A stretch of DNA of 64,000 nt, from assembly GCA_024281175.1 (NCBI GenBank), contig JAMJTW010000010.1, positions 1-64,000 of the forward strand. The letters run 5' to 3'. Both the position numbers and the translations under genes were made by a program. The notes below the pieces were generated by a model. It saw only the letters and a list, made by a program, of their open reading frames with translations. It had not been told where the DNA came from and searched no databases. This document shows positions 26,772 through 34,805 of the stretch, piece by piece (position 1 is the first letter of the stretch; every line of letters begins with the position of its first letter). The DNA comes from Candidatus Thiovulum imperiosus. Lineage in GTDB: Bacteria > Campylobacterota > Campylobacteria > Campylobacterales > Thiovulaceae.

Positions 26772-27455
26772 CTACTCCTGAAATGTTTCTAAGATGTCAT
26801 ATATCTTCTCTTCAGTTTTTGTAATAACTCGAAACTCAACTCTACGAGAGAGCTGTTTATTCTCTATTCCATTTTCAAGAATTGGTTTAGCAAAAGAGAG
26901 TCCATTAGCTCTAAGTTTTCCAATAAGCCAATCTATCTCATCATAAATAGTATTGAGTTCTACACAATAATTTAGAACTTGAAAAGCTCTATCTTGAGAA
27001 AGTTTTGCATTTTTAATATATCTCTCATTTCTGTTGTCAGCACCACCCCAAATAGTTGAAGTGTGTCCCTCAATTCGAACCTCATCAATCTCAGCTCTAA
27101 ATTTACTATCAGTAACAATACCAACATATCTTGGAAAGAAATCATTTAATATATCTTGAAATCTCTGCTGTAATTTACTTTCACCTGAATAGAAAAGAGT
27201 GTCTGGAGATTTAAATCGAATAGTGTTATTTGGAAGTATCTCAGCGTCCCATCTCTCTAAATCATCTTTAAACTCTACATGTAAAGCTCTATTTAAAGCA
27301 AGTTTACTATCTTCATAAGCCAGAGCTATATTCTGTATCTTCCTCTTCTCTTCCTCAATTTCTATCATATATAAAACTGAAATAAATAGAAAAACTAACA
27401 TCAATCCAGACATCATATCTGAAATTGAAATCCACTGGTGCGAGTCATACTTCAT
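26772..27455 (-). CDS. MotB/ZorB-like OmpA-family membrane protein
   Basis: This 227-residue protein starts WISISDMMSGLMLVFLFISV, a single membrane helix preceded by a short cytoplasmic tail, as in MotB and ZorB. A linker follows. A C-terminal OmpA-like domain (IEGHTSTIWGG, then LSQDRAFQVLNYC and LSRRVEFRVI) would bind peptidoglycan. MotB and ZorB need a MotA or ZorA channel partner, but none is adjacent. The neighbours are a lipoprotein and an unknown soluble protein. It might be a defence component, but that is inference. Confidence 0.75.
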   Translation of the reverse strand: MKYDSHQWISISDMMSGLMLVFLFISVLYMIEIEEEKRKIQNIALAYEDSKLALNRALHVEFKDDLERWDAEILPNNTIRFKSPDTLFYSGESKLQQRFQDILNDFFPRYVGIVTDSKFRAEIDEVRIEGHTSTIWGGADNRNERYIKNAKLSQDRAFQVLNYCVELNTIYDEIDWLIGKLRANGLSFAKPILENGIENKQLSRRVEFRVITKTEEKIYDILETFQE

Positions 27456-27491
27456 TTTTTAAATACCAATTTTTGTGGCAATTCTACCATT

Positions 27492-27749
27492 TTAAAAAAT
27501 ATCTGGAAGCTCTTCAATAGGTGTTGTTGGAAATGGAACATCTTCTTCATAAGTGAAATCATCAATATCACCTAAATCTCCATTGAATATTATAAATGGT
27601 GGTGTTTGAGGAGCTACAATTGTGTATTCACTCTCCTCACTACTTTCACTTATAGTCCTACCAGTTTCAGCTTCTTCGTACTTATCTAAATTTGTCTCTC
27701 CACAAGATATAAGAAATAGAAGTGGAAAAAATCTAAAAACATTTTTCAT
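27492..27749 (-). CDS. Small acidic lipoprotein
   Basis: This 85-residue protein begins MKNVFRFFPLLFLISCGE, with a lipobox (LISC), so it should be cleaved by LspA and lipidated. The mature part is very acidic, with a Pro-rich end. There is no recognisable domain. It lies 37 bases upstream of the ZorB-like gene in the same direction and may be part of that unit. Confidence 0.7.
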   Translation of the reverse strand: MKNVFRFFPLLFLISCGETNLDKYEEAETGRTISESSEESEYTIVAPQTPPFIIFNGDLGDIDDFTYEEDVPFPTTPIEELPDIF

Positions 27750-27854
27750 AACTAACTTTTTTATGTAATTGTATTTATAAAAACTGAAATAGTGATATTT
27801 TCCATCTATTATGCTTAGATATAATTCTTTAGATATTTCTAAGGAGAGAGATTT

Positions 27855-28949
27855 ATGAAGAAAAAAAGAGAGATAAAATTTTTTAGCAAAGAGATTGAAG
27901 AGATTAACCTTGAGATGGTTAATGATGATTTAGAAGAGGAGCTTTTAATAGAGTTTGGAAACTATGCGTCAGCAGAATATATATTACCAACTTTAAATTT
28001 TACAGTAGCCTTACACCTCTCTATGTGTGCAATAAATTTAAAAAGAGGTGATAAAGTTCTCTGTTCTGTGAACTCATCTCCAGCAATACCTGAAGTTGTA
28101 AGACATTTTGATGCTGAGCCAATCTTTATTGATATTGAAAAAGACTCTATGAATTTAGACTTCGCACAATTAAGAGATGAAATTAAGAGAAATGTTTCAA
28201 AAAAACTTAAAGCTATTGTTGTGTCTCATGTAGACGGAAAGATGATTGACATAGAAGAAGTTAAAAAAATAGTTAGTGATAGGGATTTATACATAGTTGA
28301 AGATGCAACAAACTCCATCGGTTTAAATCGAGATAAAGTTGATGGAATTGCTGATATTCGAATATTTGGATTAGACGACAAGATTTCTAACTTAGGTATT
28401 TTTGCAACAGATAATGAAGATATTTTTGAAAGGGCAAATCTTCTTAAAAATCACGGTATAGTTTATGATGAAGATACCCATATTGAAAATTACATCTATG
28501 ATGTGGTAGATACTGGTTGTCAATATGAAGCATCTAAACTCTCTCTACTCTACTCTATTAAGAAATTGGAACTTGTATCTGAAAGAATTAATAGAAAAAG
28601 AGAAATTGCTAAAATGTATATAAGTGGTTTAGAGGACCTTAACAATATCTCTTTTTTACCATATAGTTCAAGTACCTCATACTCAAAATTTATAATAAAT
28701 ATTAATAAAAATAGAGATGGGTTTGCAAAAGAACTTTTTAACTTAGGCATTGAAACAGAGTTACTCTATATTCCTCTTCACCTTTTCTCATATTATAAAA
28801 ATAAATATGATTTAAAAGTAAACTCATTTCCAAATGCACTTTTAAACTATCAACAAGCTCTCTCAATTCCTATTCACCATGAATTAAGTGATGATGATGT
28901 TGAATATATTATAGAGAGTATTAGAGATATAGCTTTAAATAGAGCATAA
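27855..28949 (+). CDS. DegT/DnrJ/EryC1-type aminotransferase
   Basis: This 364-residue PLP enzyme-like protein follows the sugar aminotransferase fold. VEDATNSIGLNRDKV matches the cofactor-binding Asp region, FGLDDKISNLGIFAT carries the expected lysine, and NHGIVYDEDTH follows. Family members make amino sugars for surface glycans or flagellin glycosylation. The sequence is divergent (the usual GSxGDxxxxSF block is weak), so the substrate is unknown. The ThiE-like gene starts 2 bases after its stop. Confidence 0.75.
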   Translation: MKKKREIKFFSKEIEEINLEMVNDDLEEELLIEFGNYASAEYILPTLNFTVALHLSMCAINLKRGDKVLCSVNSSPAIPEVVRHFDAEPIFIDIEKDSMNLDFAQLRDEIKRNVSKKLKAIVVSHVDGKMIDIEEVKKIVSDRDLYIVEDATNSIGLNRDKVDGIADIRIFGLDDKISNLGIFATDNEDIFERANLLKNHGIVYDEDTHIENYIYDVVDTGCQYEASKLSLLYSIKKLELVSERINRKREIAKMYISGLEDLNNISFLPYSSSTSYSKFIININKNRDGFAKELFNLGIETELLYIPLHLFSYYKNKYDLKVNSFPNALLNYQQALSIPIHHELSDDDVEYIIESIRDIALNRA

Positions 28950-28951
28950 AT

Positions 28952-29506
28952 TTGCAAAGATATCAGATAACTGACCCAGAGCAGTTTGGTGATGATGAGG
29001 TGGTTTTTAGAAACTATCTTGATAAGAGCAGGAGTTTTGACTATATTTTATATAGAGATAAATCTAAGAAAAGTTTAACTTATATAAAATTCGCTAAAAT
29101 ATTTATAGACATCTTAAAAGCTAGAGAAATAGGGAAATTCCTTATCCATTCGAACTTTTCTCTTGCTAAAAAATTAGATGCTTTTGGTGTCCACTTAACA
29201 TCATCTCAATTTTCAGATATAGAGAAATCTAAAGAGTTAGGACTTTTTACAGTTGTAAGCTGTCACTCATTAGAAGATGTTGAAATAGCTTGTAAATTTG
29301 GAGCTGACGCTGTTACATTCAGTCCAATTTTTCAAACACCAAACAAGGGAGAACCAAAAGGAGTTGAAGCTCTTCAAAATGTGGTTCTAAAATATCCTAA
29401 TTTAAAAGTTTTTGCTCTTGGTGGTGTGGTGTCAGAAGTTGAGATTAGGAGACTAAAAGAGGTGAATGGACTTTATGGTTTTGCTTCGATTAGGTTTTTT
29501 ATCTAA
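28952..29506 (+). CDS. Thiamine-phosphate synthase-like protein (ThiE/TenI)
   Basis: This 184-residue TIM-barrel-like protein has the family blocks YQITDPE at the start, GVHLTSSQ, TVVSCHSLEDVEIACKFGAD, FSPIFQTPNKGEPKG and FALGGV. ThiE joins the thiazole and pyrimidine halves of thiamine, and TenI is a related aromatase. It is shorter than typical ThiE (about 210), and some phosphate-binding residues are not obvious. A TTG start at 28952 is the only one that covers the first strand. Confidence 0.75.
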   Translation: MQRYQITDPEQFGDDEVVFRNYLDKSRSFDYILYRDKSKKSLTYIKFAKIFIDILKAREIGKFLIHSNFSLAKKLDAFGVHLTSSQFSDIEKSKELGLFTVVSCHSLEDVEIACKFGADAVTFSPIFQTPNKGEPKGVEALQNVVLKYPNLKVFALGGVVSEVEIRRLKEVNGLYGFASIRFFI

Positions 29507-29540
29507 AAGGTTATAATTAACCAAAATTTTAGGAGGTATG

Positions 29541-31523
29541 ATGTTTTCCATCAAACAGAAGTTGTATATTGTTTTTGCACTCACTATCCTTTGGGGAGTT
29601 ATGAATGCAGTTAAAGAGATAAACAGTATATATGAAAAGAATAGATATCTTGAAGAACTTCAAGTTATTACGGAACTCTCTATCGATATCAGTTTAGCTG
29701 TTGATGAACTCCAGAAAGAGAGAGGCATCAGTGCAAGATATGTTAGTTCAAAAGGAAATGAGGTTGTTGAAGAACTCTCTCGAAAGAGACAAGATGTTGA
29801 TGAACAACTCAAAAAACTTGAAAGGGTTTTAGATGGTATCAATTATAATAACTATCCAACAGAACTTGCTGATAAAGTTGAGATATTTAGAAGAGCTGTA
29901 AAAACATTGTCAAACACTAGAAATAAAGTTGAGCAGATAGCTATCTCCGTAGATGATGTTATCGGTTTTTATAGTGGTTTAAACTCTTCCCTCTTAAATA
30001 TTATCTCTATTTCAGCAAAAGTAAGTGATAACGCTATCATCTCTAAAACTCTTTCCGCTTATTACAATTTCCTACAAATTAAAGAACAGGCTGGAATTGA
30101 GAAAGCCATTATGAACTTTACTTTTGAAAGAGATGTTTTCACAGATAAATCATATAAGAACTTTATATCTTTATTAGCTAAACAGGAGGCATTTTTAAAC
30201 TCTTTTCTCTCAATTGCTGACCAAGACTCAATAGATTTTTACAATGTTTCAGTTGATACAAATCCAATGGTTTTAGAAGTTAAAAAGATAAGAGATATAG
30301 CTTTAGAGAAACATAAAAGCGGTGGTTTCAATATAAAGAATAGTGATTGGAATGCTATTATGAGTGCAAAGATAGCTCTTTTAAAAGATATAGATGGTTA
30401 TCTCTACCAGATGAGTTTATACAAATTAGAAGAGTTGCAAACTCATACAACTAATGAGGCTATTCCAAGTCTTGCAACGGATTTATCTCTATCTATTCTT
30501 GTATCTTTAATGATTTTCTTCTTCTCCAAAAACATTGTTTTCTCCCTCCAGATGGGTAGTCGTCAAATAGAAAATTTAACATCTTCAAGAGATTTATCAA
30601 ATGAAGTTGAAGCATTCAATCAAGATGAGGTAGGAGATATTATCGAGACATTTAATAAACTTATAAAAGAGTTCAAAATCTCTCTTGCTAAATCTTCTAT
30701 TATTGGACACTCAACATTTGATGAGAGTATGCAAATAAGAGAGAATACAAAACTTCTATCTGTAAATATAAATGCAGAGACTGCTGATATTGAGACTATT
30801 ACAGAACTTACTGCTGATATTGGAATTAGTTTAGATATTATCGAAGAGATGGCTGTTACAACAACTGAAGATTTGGGGTATACTCAAGTTGTTCTTGACA
30901 AACTATCTACTCAATTAAATATGGTAGTAGACCTAATTCGAGATGGTGGAGCTACTCAAAATGATTTAAGACATAAAGTTGATTCTTTAACTGAACAAGC
31001 TACTGAAATTAAAAATGTTCTCACAATTATTGGGGATATTGCAGACCAGACAAATCTTTTAGCACTAAATGCTGCAATTGAAGCGAGTAGAGCTGGAGAG
31101 CATGGTAAAGGTTTTGCAGTTGTTGCTGATGAAATTAGAAAACTTGCTGAAAGAACTCAAAAGTCTCTTGCTGAAATCTCTTCTACAACAAATGTTATTA
31201 CTCAAAGTATTACAGAAATTTCTGCTGAAACAGACCGAAACAGTGAAGAGAATCAGAAGATTTCAGAAAACACTTCAATTCTTATTGAAGATACACAAGA
31301 ATCTGCTCAGAAACTTAAAAATTCTCTTAAAGTCTCAAGACAACTTGTGTCTAAAAACACATATATAGCTACTAAAATTAGAGAGCTAATTGAGATAATG
31401 AATGAAGTTACAGAACTTTCAAAAGAGAATAAGAGAATATCGCAACACTCGAGTGATATTGCAAATAAGTTAGCACAAAATTCTGAGGCATTAAACAAGG
31501 AATTGAATAGATTTAAAATCTAA
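29541..31523 (+). CDS. Membrane chemoreceptor with NIT-type sensor
   Basis: This is a methyl-accepting chemotaxis protein of about 660 residues. Helix 1 is near residues 6-24. A long periplasmic helical region begins with [18 protein letters not shown], the signature of the NIT nitrate/nitrite sensing domain. Helix 2 is [17 protein letters not shown]. The signalling tip is [18 protein letters not shown]. The AGGAGG site fits the second of two ATGs (29541). It overlaps the next gene by one base, linking this receptor to a partner-switch module rather than to CheA/CheW. Confidence 0.9.
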   Translation: MFSIKQKLYIVFALTILWGVMNAVKEINSIYEKNRYLEELQVITELSIDISLAVDELQKERGISARYVSSKGNEVVEELSRKRQDVDEQLKKLERVLDGINYNNYPTELADKVEIFRRAVKTLSNTRNKVEQIAISVDDVIGFYSGLNSSLLNIISISAKVSDNAIISKTLSAYYNFLQIKEQAGIEKAIMNFTFERDVFTDKSYKNFISLLAKQEAFLNSFLSIADQDSIDFYNVSVDTNPMVLEVKKIRDIALEKHKSGGFNIKNSDWNAIMSAKIALLKDIDGYLYQMSLYKLEELQTHTTNEAIPSLATDLSLSILVSLMIFFFSKNIVFSLQMGSRQIENLTSSRDLSNEVEAFNQDEVGDIIETFNKLIKEFKISLAKSSIIGHSTFDESMQIRENTKLLSVNINAETADIETITELTADIGISLDIIEEMAVTTTEDLGYTQVVLDKLSTQLNMVVDLIRDGGATQNDLRHKVDSLTEQATEIKNVLTIIGDIADQTNLLALNAAIEASRAGEHGKGFAVVADEIRKLAERTQKSLAEISSTTNVITQSITEISAETDRNSEENQKISENTSILIEDTQESAQKLKNSLKVSRQLVSKNTYIATKIRELIEIMNEVTELSKENKRISQHSSDIANKLAQNSEALNKELNRFKI

Positions 31524-33220
31524 TGATAGATATAAACGATTTAAAAAAATACACAAAGACTCTCACGATACTATTTGCAGATGATGCACCAGAAATTCGT
31601 GAGATGTATCACTACTTTTTTGACTCTCTTTTTAAAAGCGTTATCTCCACATCAGATGGAGATGAAGCTCTAAAGATTTTTGAAGAGAAGAGTGATAAAA
31701 TTGATTTGATTTTAACTGACCAATCTATGCCAAATATGAATGGTATAGATATGATTAAGAAAGTTCGAGAGGTAGACTCAAAAATTCCTATTATTCTTGT
31801 AACAGCTACAAAAGAGCAGAATGACCTCATCAACGCAATAAATCTCAATGTAACTAATTTCATTGAAAAGCCAATAAAATATGAAGATATTATAAATGCT
31901 ATTGAAAATGCAATTCAAAAAGTTGTCGTTGAGGAGCTGACTCAAAAGAACCGAGAACAAGAGTTAGAGATTTTAAAATATAAGAGTGCCTATTCAAACT
32001 TTCAAGAGGGTGAAGCATTTAAGAAGCAACTCAATATTATTAAAAATGATATTTACAAAAGAAGAGTAGATTTAGATAAAGATGTCTATATGTTAATAGA
32101 CCACTACTACCAGCCAAAAGATACTCTTTCTGGAGATACATACTCAATTCACACTTTTAAAAATGAGAAGAAGCTCTTCTTTTTTATAATTGACGCTATG
32201 GGAAAAGGTATTTCAGCTTCTGTATCAACTCTTGTTTCCACCTCTTTTATAAATTACTATTTTGAAACAAATAGAGAAAGTTTCGATTTTGAAAAACTTG
32301 TAGAGACCTATATAGACTTTATTGGATATGAACTTCTTGAAGATGAGATTATCTCTGCTCTCTTTGGACTCTATGATATGAGTGAAAATAAGCTTAAAAT
32401 TGCAAATTTCTCTATGCCTCCTGTTCTTGGAATTTCAGAAAGTGGTGAAATTCGAAAACTGAGTAAAACTAATCTTCCAATTACACCATACAGTGACTTT
32501 TTTAGAATAGATGAAGTTGATATGAGTGATATTAGAAAATTCATATTTTATAGTGATGGTTTGACTGAAAATATTACAGATAATGGTCTTCAGTATCTTG
32601 AGTATATTGGTGAAGATTTCCAAAGGGCATCTTCAAAACGGGAATTTATGGAGTTTTTTAGAGAGAGAGTAAAAGAGCAAGAAGATGATACAACTCTACT
32701 CTATTTTGAAAAACTGGATTTAAGAGAGCATAAAATTATAGAAGAGAAAAAATATTTCTCAACTGTTCAAGCAGTAGATGAGGCTCTTGAAGAGTTCGGA
32801 GATATTCTTTCAGAAAATCATGTTGGACTTGTTGAGAAGATGAGGTTGGAAGCTGGATTTACAGAACTTATAATGAATGCGTATGAACATGGAAACTTAG
32901 GTATTGGTTCAAATCAGAAGCAGAGACTTATGGAAAGTGGGGAATATACGAACTATTTAAAGTCCTCTGAAGTTGAAAATAGTGGTAAAAATATTATGAT
33001 ACAATACTATCTAGTGAATGGACTCCTAGTTCTCAACATTCAAGATGAGGGAAGTGGTTTTGATACTAATATTCTTAAAGCTCTTCTCAATAAAGATACA
33101 GAGTTGTTTCACGGTCGTGGCATCATGATGAGTGACAATGATTTTGATTTTGTTATCTACAACGAAATTGGGAACAGTGTTCTATGCGGAAAAAAATTAA
33201 GTAAAAAGGTTCTTTTATGA
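31523..33220 (+). CDS. Receiver-PP2C-HATPase response regulator (RsbU/RsbW-like fusion)
   Basis: This 565-residue protein has three domains. Residues about 10-130 form a receiver (LFADDAPEIREMY, LTDQSMPNMNGID, TATKEQ, IEKPIKY). Residues about 190-390 form a SpoIIE/PP2C phosphatase (LSGDTYSIHTF, IIDAMGKGISAS, FYSDGLTEN). Residues about 420-560 form an anti-sigma-type ATPase (NAYEHGNLGIG, DEGSGFD). It should sense phosphorylation and both phosphorylate and dephosphorylate a STAS antagonist, which is encoded next with a 4-base overlap. Confidence 0.88.
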   Translation: MIDINDLKKYTKTLTILFADDAPEIREMYHYFFDSLFKSVISTSDGDEALKIFEEKSDKIDLILTDQSMPNMNGIDMIKKVREVDSKIPIILVTATKEQNDLINAINLNVTNFIEKPIKYEDIINAIENAIQKVVVEELTQKNREQELEILKYKSAYSNFQEGEAFKKQLNIIKNDIYKRRVDLDKDVYMLIDHYYQPKDTLSGDTYSIHTFKNEKKLFFFIIDAMGKGISASVSTLVSTSFINYYFETNRESFDFEKLVETYIDFIGYELLEDEIISALFGLYDMSENKLKIANFSMPPVLGISESGEIRKLSKTNLPITPYSDFFRIDEVDMSDIRKFIFYSDGLTENITDNGLQYLEYIGEDFQRASSKREFMEFFRERVKEQEDDTTLLYFEKLDLREHKIIEEKKYFSTVQAVDEALEEFGDILSENHVGLVEKMRLEAGFTELIMNAYEHGNLGIGSNQKQRLMESGEYTNYLKSSEVENSGKNIMIQYYLVNGLLVLNIQDEGSGFDTNILKALLNKDTELFHGRGIMMSDNDFDFVIYNEIGNSVLCGKKLSKKVLL

Positions 33221-33507
33221 AAATCACAAGAGATGATAGTTTAATTACAATCGAGGGGAACATCAAAAGTGTTTCTGACTACACAGAAATTCAGGGACAT
33301 CTTCAAACTGCAATATCTAATGGACATGATAGCGTAGTAATTAAAATAGTAGACTCGATTTCTATAACTTCATCAGTTATTGGTATTTTTCTTAAAGTAA
33401 TTAAAAAAGATGGTATATCTCTAAGTGTTCAAATTGGAAATAAACATCTTTATGACCTGTTAAATGAATTAAATCTTCTTGCTGTCTTCAATGTAAGACA
33501 AATTTAA
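33217..33507 (+). CDS. STAS-domain anti-sigma factor antagonist-like protein
   Basis: This 96-residue single-domain protein has the STAS pattern: LITIEGNIKSVSDY at the start and IVDSISITSSVIGIFLKVI at the switch loop, where a Ser is the expected phosphorylation site. It overlaps the phosphatase/kinase fusion by 4 bases, so the pair forms a partner-switching module. Its downstream target is unknown. Confidence 0.82.
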   Translation: MKITRDDSLITIEGNIKSVSDYTEIQGHLQTAISNGHDSVVIKIVDSISITSSVIGIFLKVIKKDGISLSVQIGNKHLYDLLNELNLLAVFNVRQI

Positions 33508-33526
33508 ATTTTAGGGTTCTTCTTCA

Positions 33527-34588
33527 ATGGCAAGTGATGACCAAGAAAAGACAGAAGAACCCACCCCCAAGAAAATTGATGACGCTAGAAAAGAGGGGAA
33601 TGTTCCAAAAAGTCAAGATGTTTCAGGACTTTTCACACTATTTATAGCATCACTCACCTTATTAGCTCTACTCTCATTTTTTAGAGAAGAGTTTTTCCAA
33701 CTATTTCAACATCTTTTACAACTAAACCACTCTGATATAAATCAGAAAGATATAGTTCCAATTGCAATTACTGTAATTAAGACTTTTCTACTGACTGCTG
33801 TAATTTTTGCTGTTCCAGTAGCAATTGCTGGTATTTTAGGAGCTTTTGCACAATTTGGATTTATTTTTACAACAAAACCTCTTGTTCCAGATTTAAAGAA
33901 GCTAGACCCAATCAAAGGTTTAGGAAATCTATTTTCTCTTAAAAAGGCGATAGAAGGTCTTAAAGTCACTTTAAAATCGATGGTAACTCTTGCTGTCGGC
34001 TTCTACCTTTTTTTTCAATTTATCCAAGAACTTCCAACTGTAACACTCTTTCCACTATTTCAACAGATGGAGTGGCTTATGGAGAAAGTTATTATCATTG
34101 CATTCTCTATGATATTTGTAACTTTTATATTTGCAATTGCAGATTTGCTTATAGTTCGAAAACAGTATTTTGATAAGTTGAAAATGAGCAAACAGGAAGT
34201 TAGAGATGAGTATAAAAATCTTGAGGGAGACCCTCTCATCAAACAGAAAATTCGTCAAATTCAGATGGAGATGTCTCAAAAAAGAATGATGAGTGAAATT
34301 CCAACAGCTGATGTTGTTGTAACAAACCCAACTCACTACTCTATTGCTCTACGATATGATAAAGAGAGAGACCATGTTCCAAGAGTTGTTGCAAAAGGTG
34401 TAGACCATTTAGCTTTTAAAATTAGAGAAATCGCAGTAAAACATAGAATTGAAATAGTTGAAAATAAGCCCCTTGCAAGAGGACTTTATAAAGCAGTAGA
34501 AGTTGATGAATTCATTCCAGATGAGTTTTTCCAAGCTGTGGCTGAAGTTCTAGCTTATGTTTATAAAGCTGAAAAAGATAAAAGATAA
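33527..34588 (+). CDS. flhB: Flagellar export gate protein FlhB
   Basis: This 353-residue protein starts with the conserved EKTEEPTPKKIDDARKEGNV block. It has four membrane helices, then the cytoplasmic domain with the self-cleavage motif NPTH near residue 267 (VVVTNPTHYSIALRY). FlhB switches flagellar export specificity from rod-hook to filament proteins. It follows the STAS gene by 19 bases, which puts the partner-switch module and a flagellar gene in one likely operon. Confidence 0.96.
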   Translation: MASDDQEKTEEPTPKKIDDARKEGNVPKSQDVSGLFTLFIASLTLLALLSFFREEFFQLFQHLLQLNHSDINQKDIVPIAITVIKTFLLTAVIFAVPVAIAGILGAFAQFGFIFTTKPLVPDLKKLDPIKGLGNLFSLKKAIEGLKVTLKSMVTLAVGFYLFFQFIQELPTVTLFPLFQQMEWLMEKVIIIAFSMIFVTFIFAIADLLIVRKQYFDKLKMSKQEVRDEYKNLEGDPLIKQKIRQIQMEMSQKRMMSEIPTADVVVTNPTHYSIALRYDKERDHVPRVVAKGVDHLAFKIREIAVKHRIEIVENKPLARGLYKAVEVDEFIPDEFFQAVAEVLAYVYKAEKDKR

Positions 34589-34618
34589 GACTAGGGTGTA
34601 TCTTTTTCCAGAGATTTC

Positions 34619-34788
34619 GGGAGTGACCAGTATTTTTATATTTCAACAATTTATATGTCATTTCGAACCCTTTTGGGTGAGAAATCTTTTCCGTTACTTC
34701 GAGTAGAGTGGTAAGTTTCCAAGATTTCTCAATCGCTACACTCATATCGAAATGACAAGAGAGGCAGAAACCTATTTGGTCACTCCCG
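34619..34788. repeat. Palindromic MITE-like repeat, reverse orientation
   Basis: It starts cgggagtgaccagtat and ends tatttggtcactcccg, a clean inverted-repeat end pair. Arms tgtcatttcgaaccctttt and tatcgaaatgacaagagagg are present. It sits between convergent flhB and the STAND gene. Confidence 0.78.
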
Positions 34789-34805
34789 AGATTTCTCATA
34801 GTATT

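Noticed and set aside
26772..27455. Complete Zorya system
   Set aside because: Only a ZorB-like protein is present. No ZorA, ZorC, ZorD or ZorE could be found nearby.
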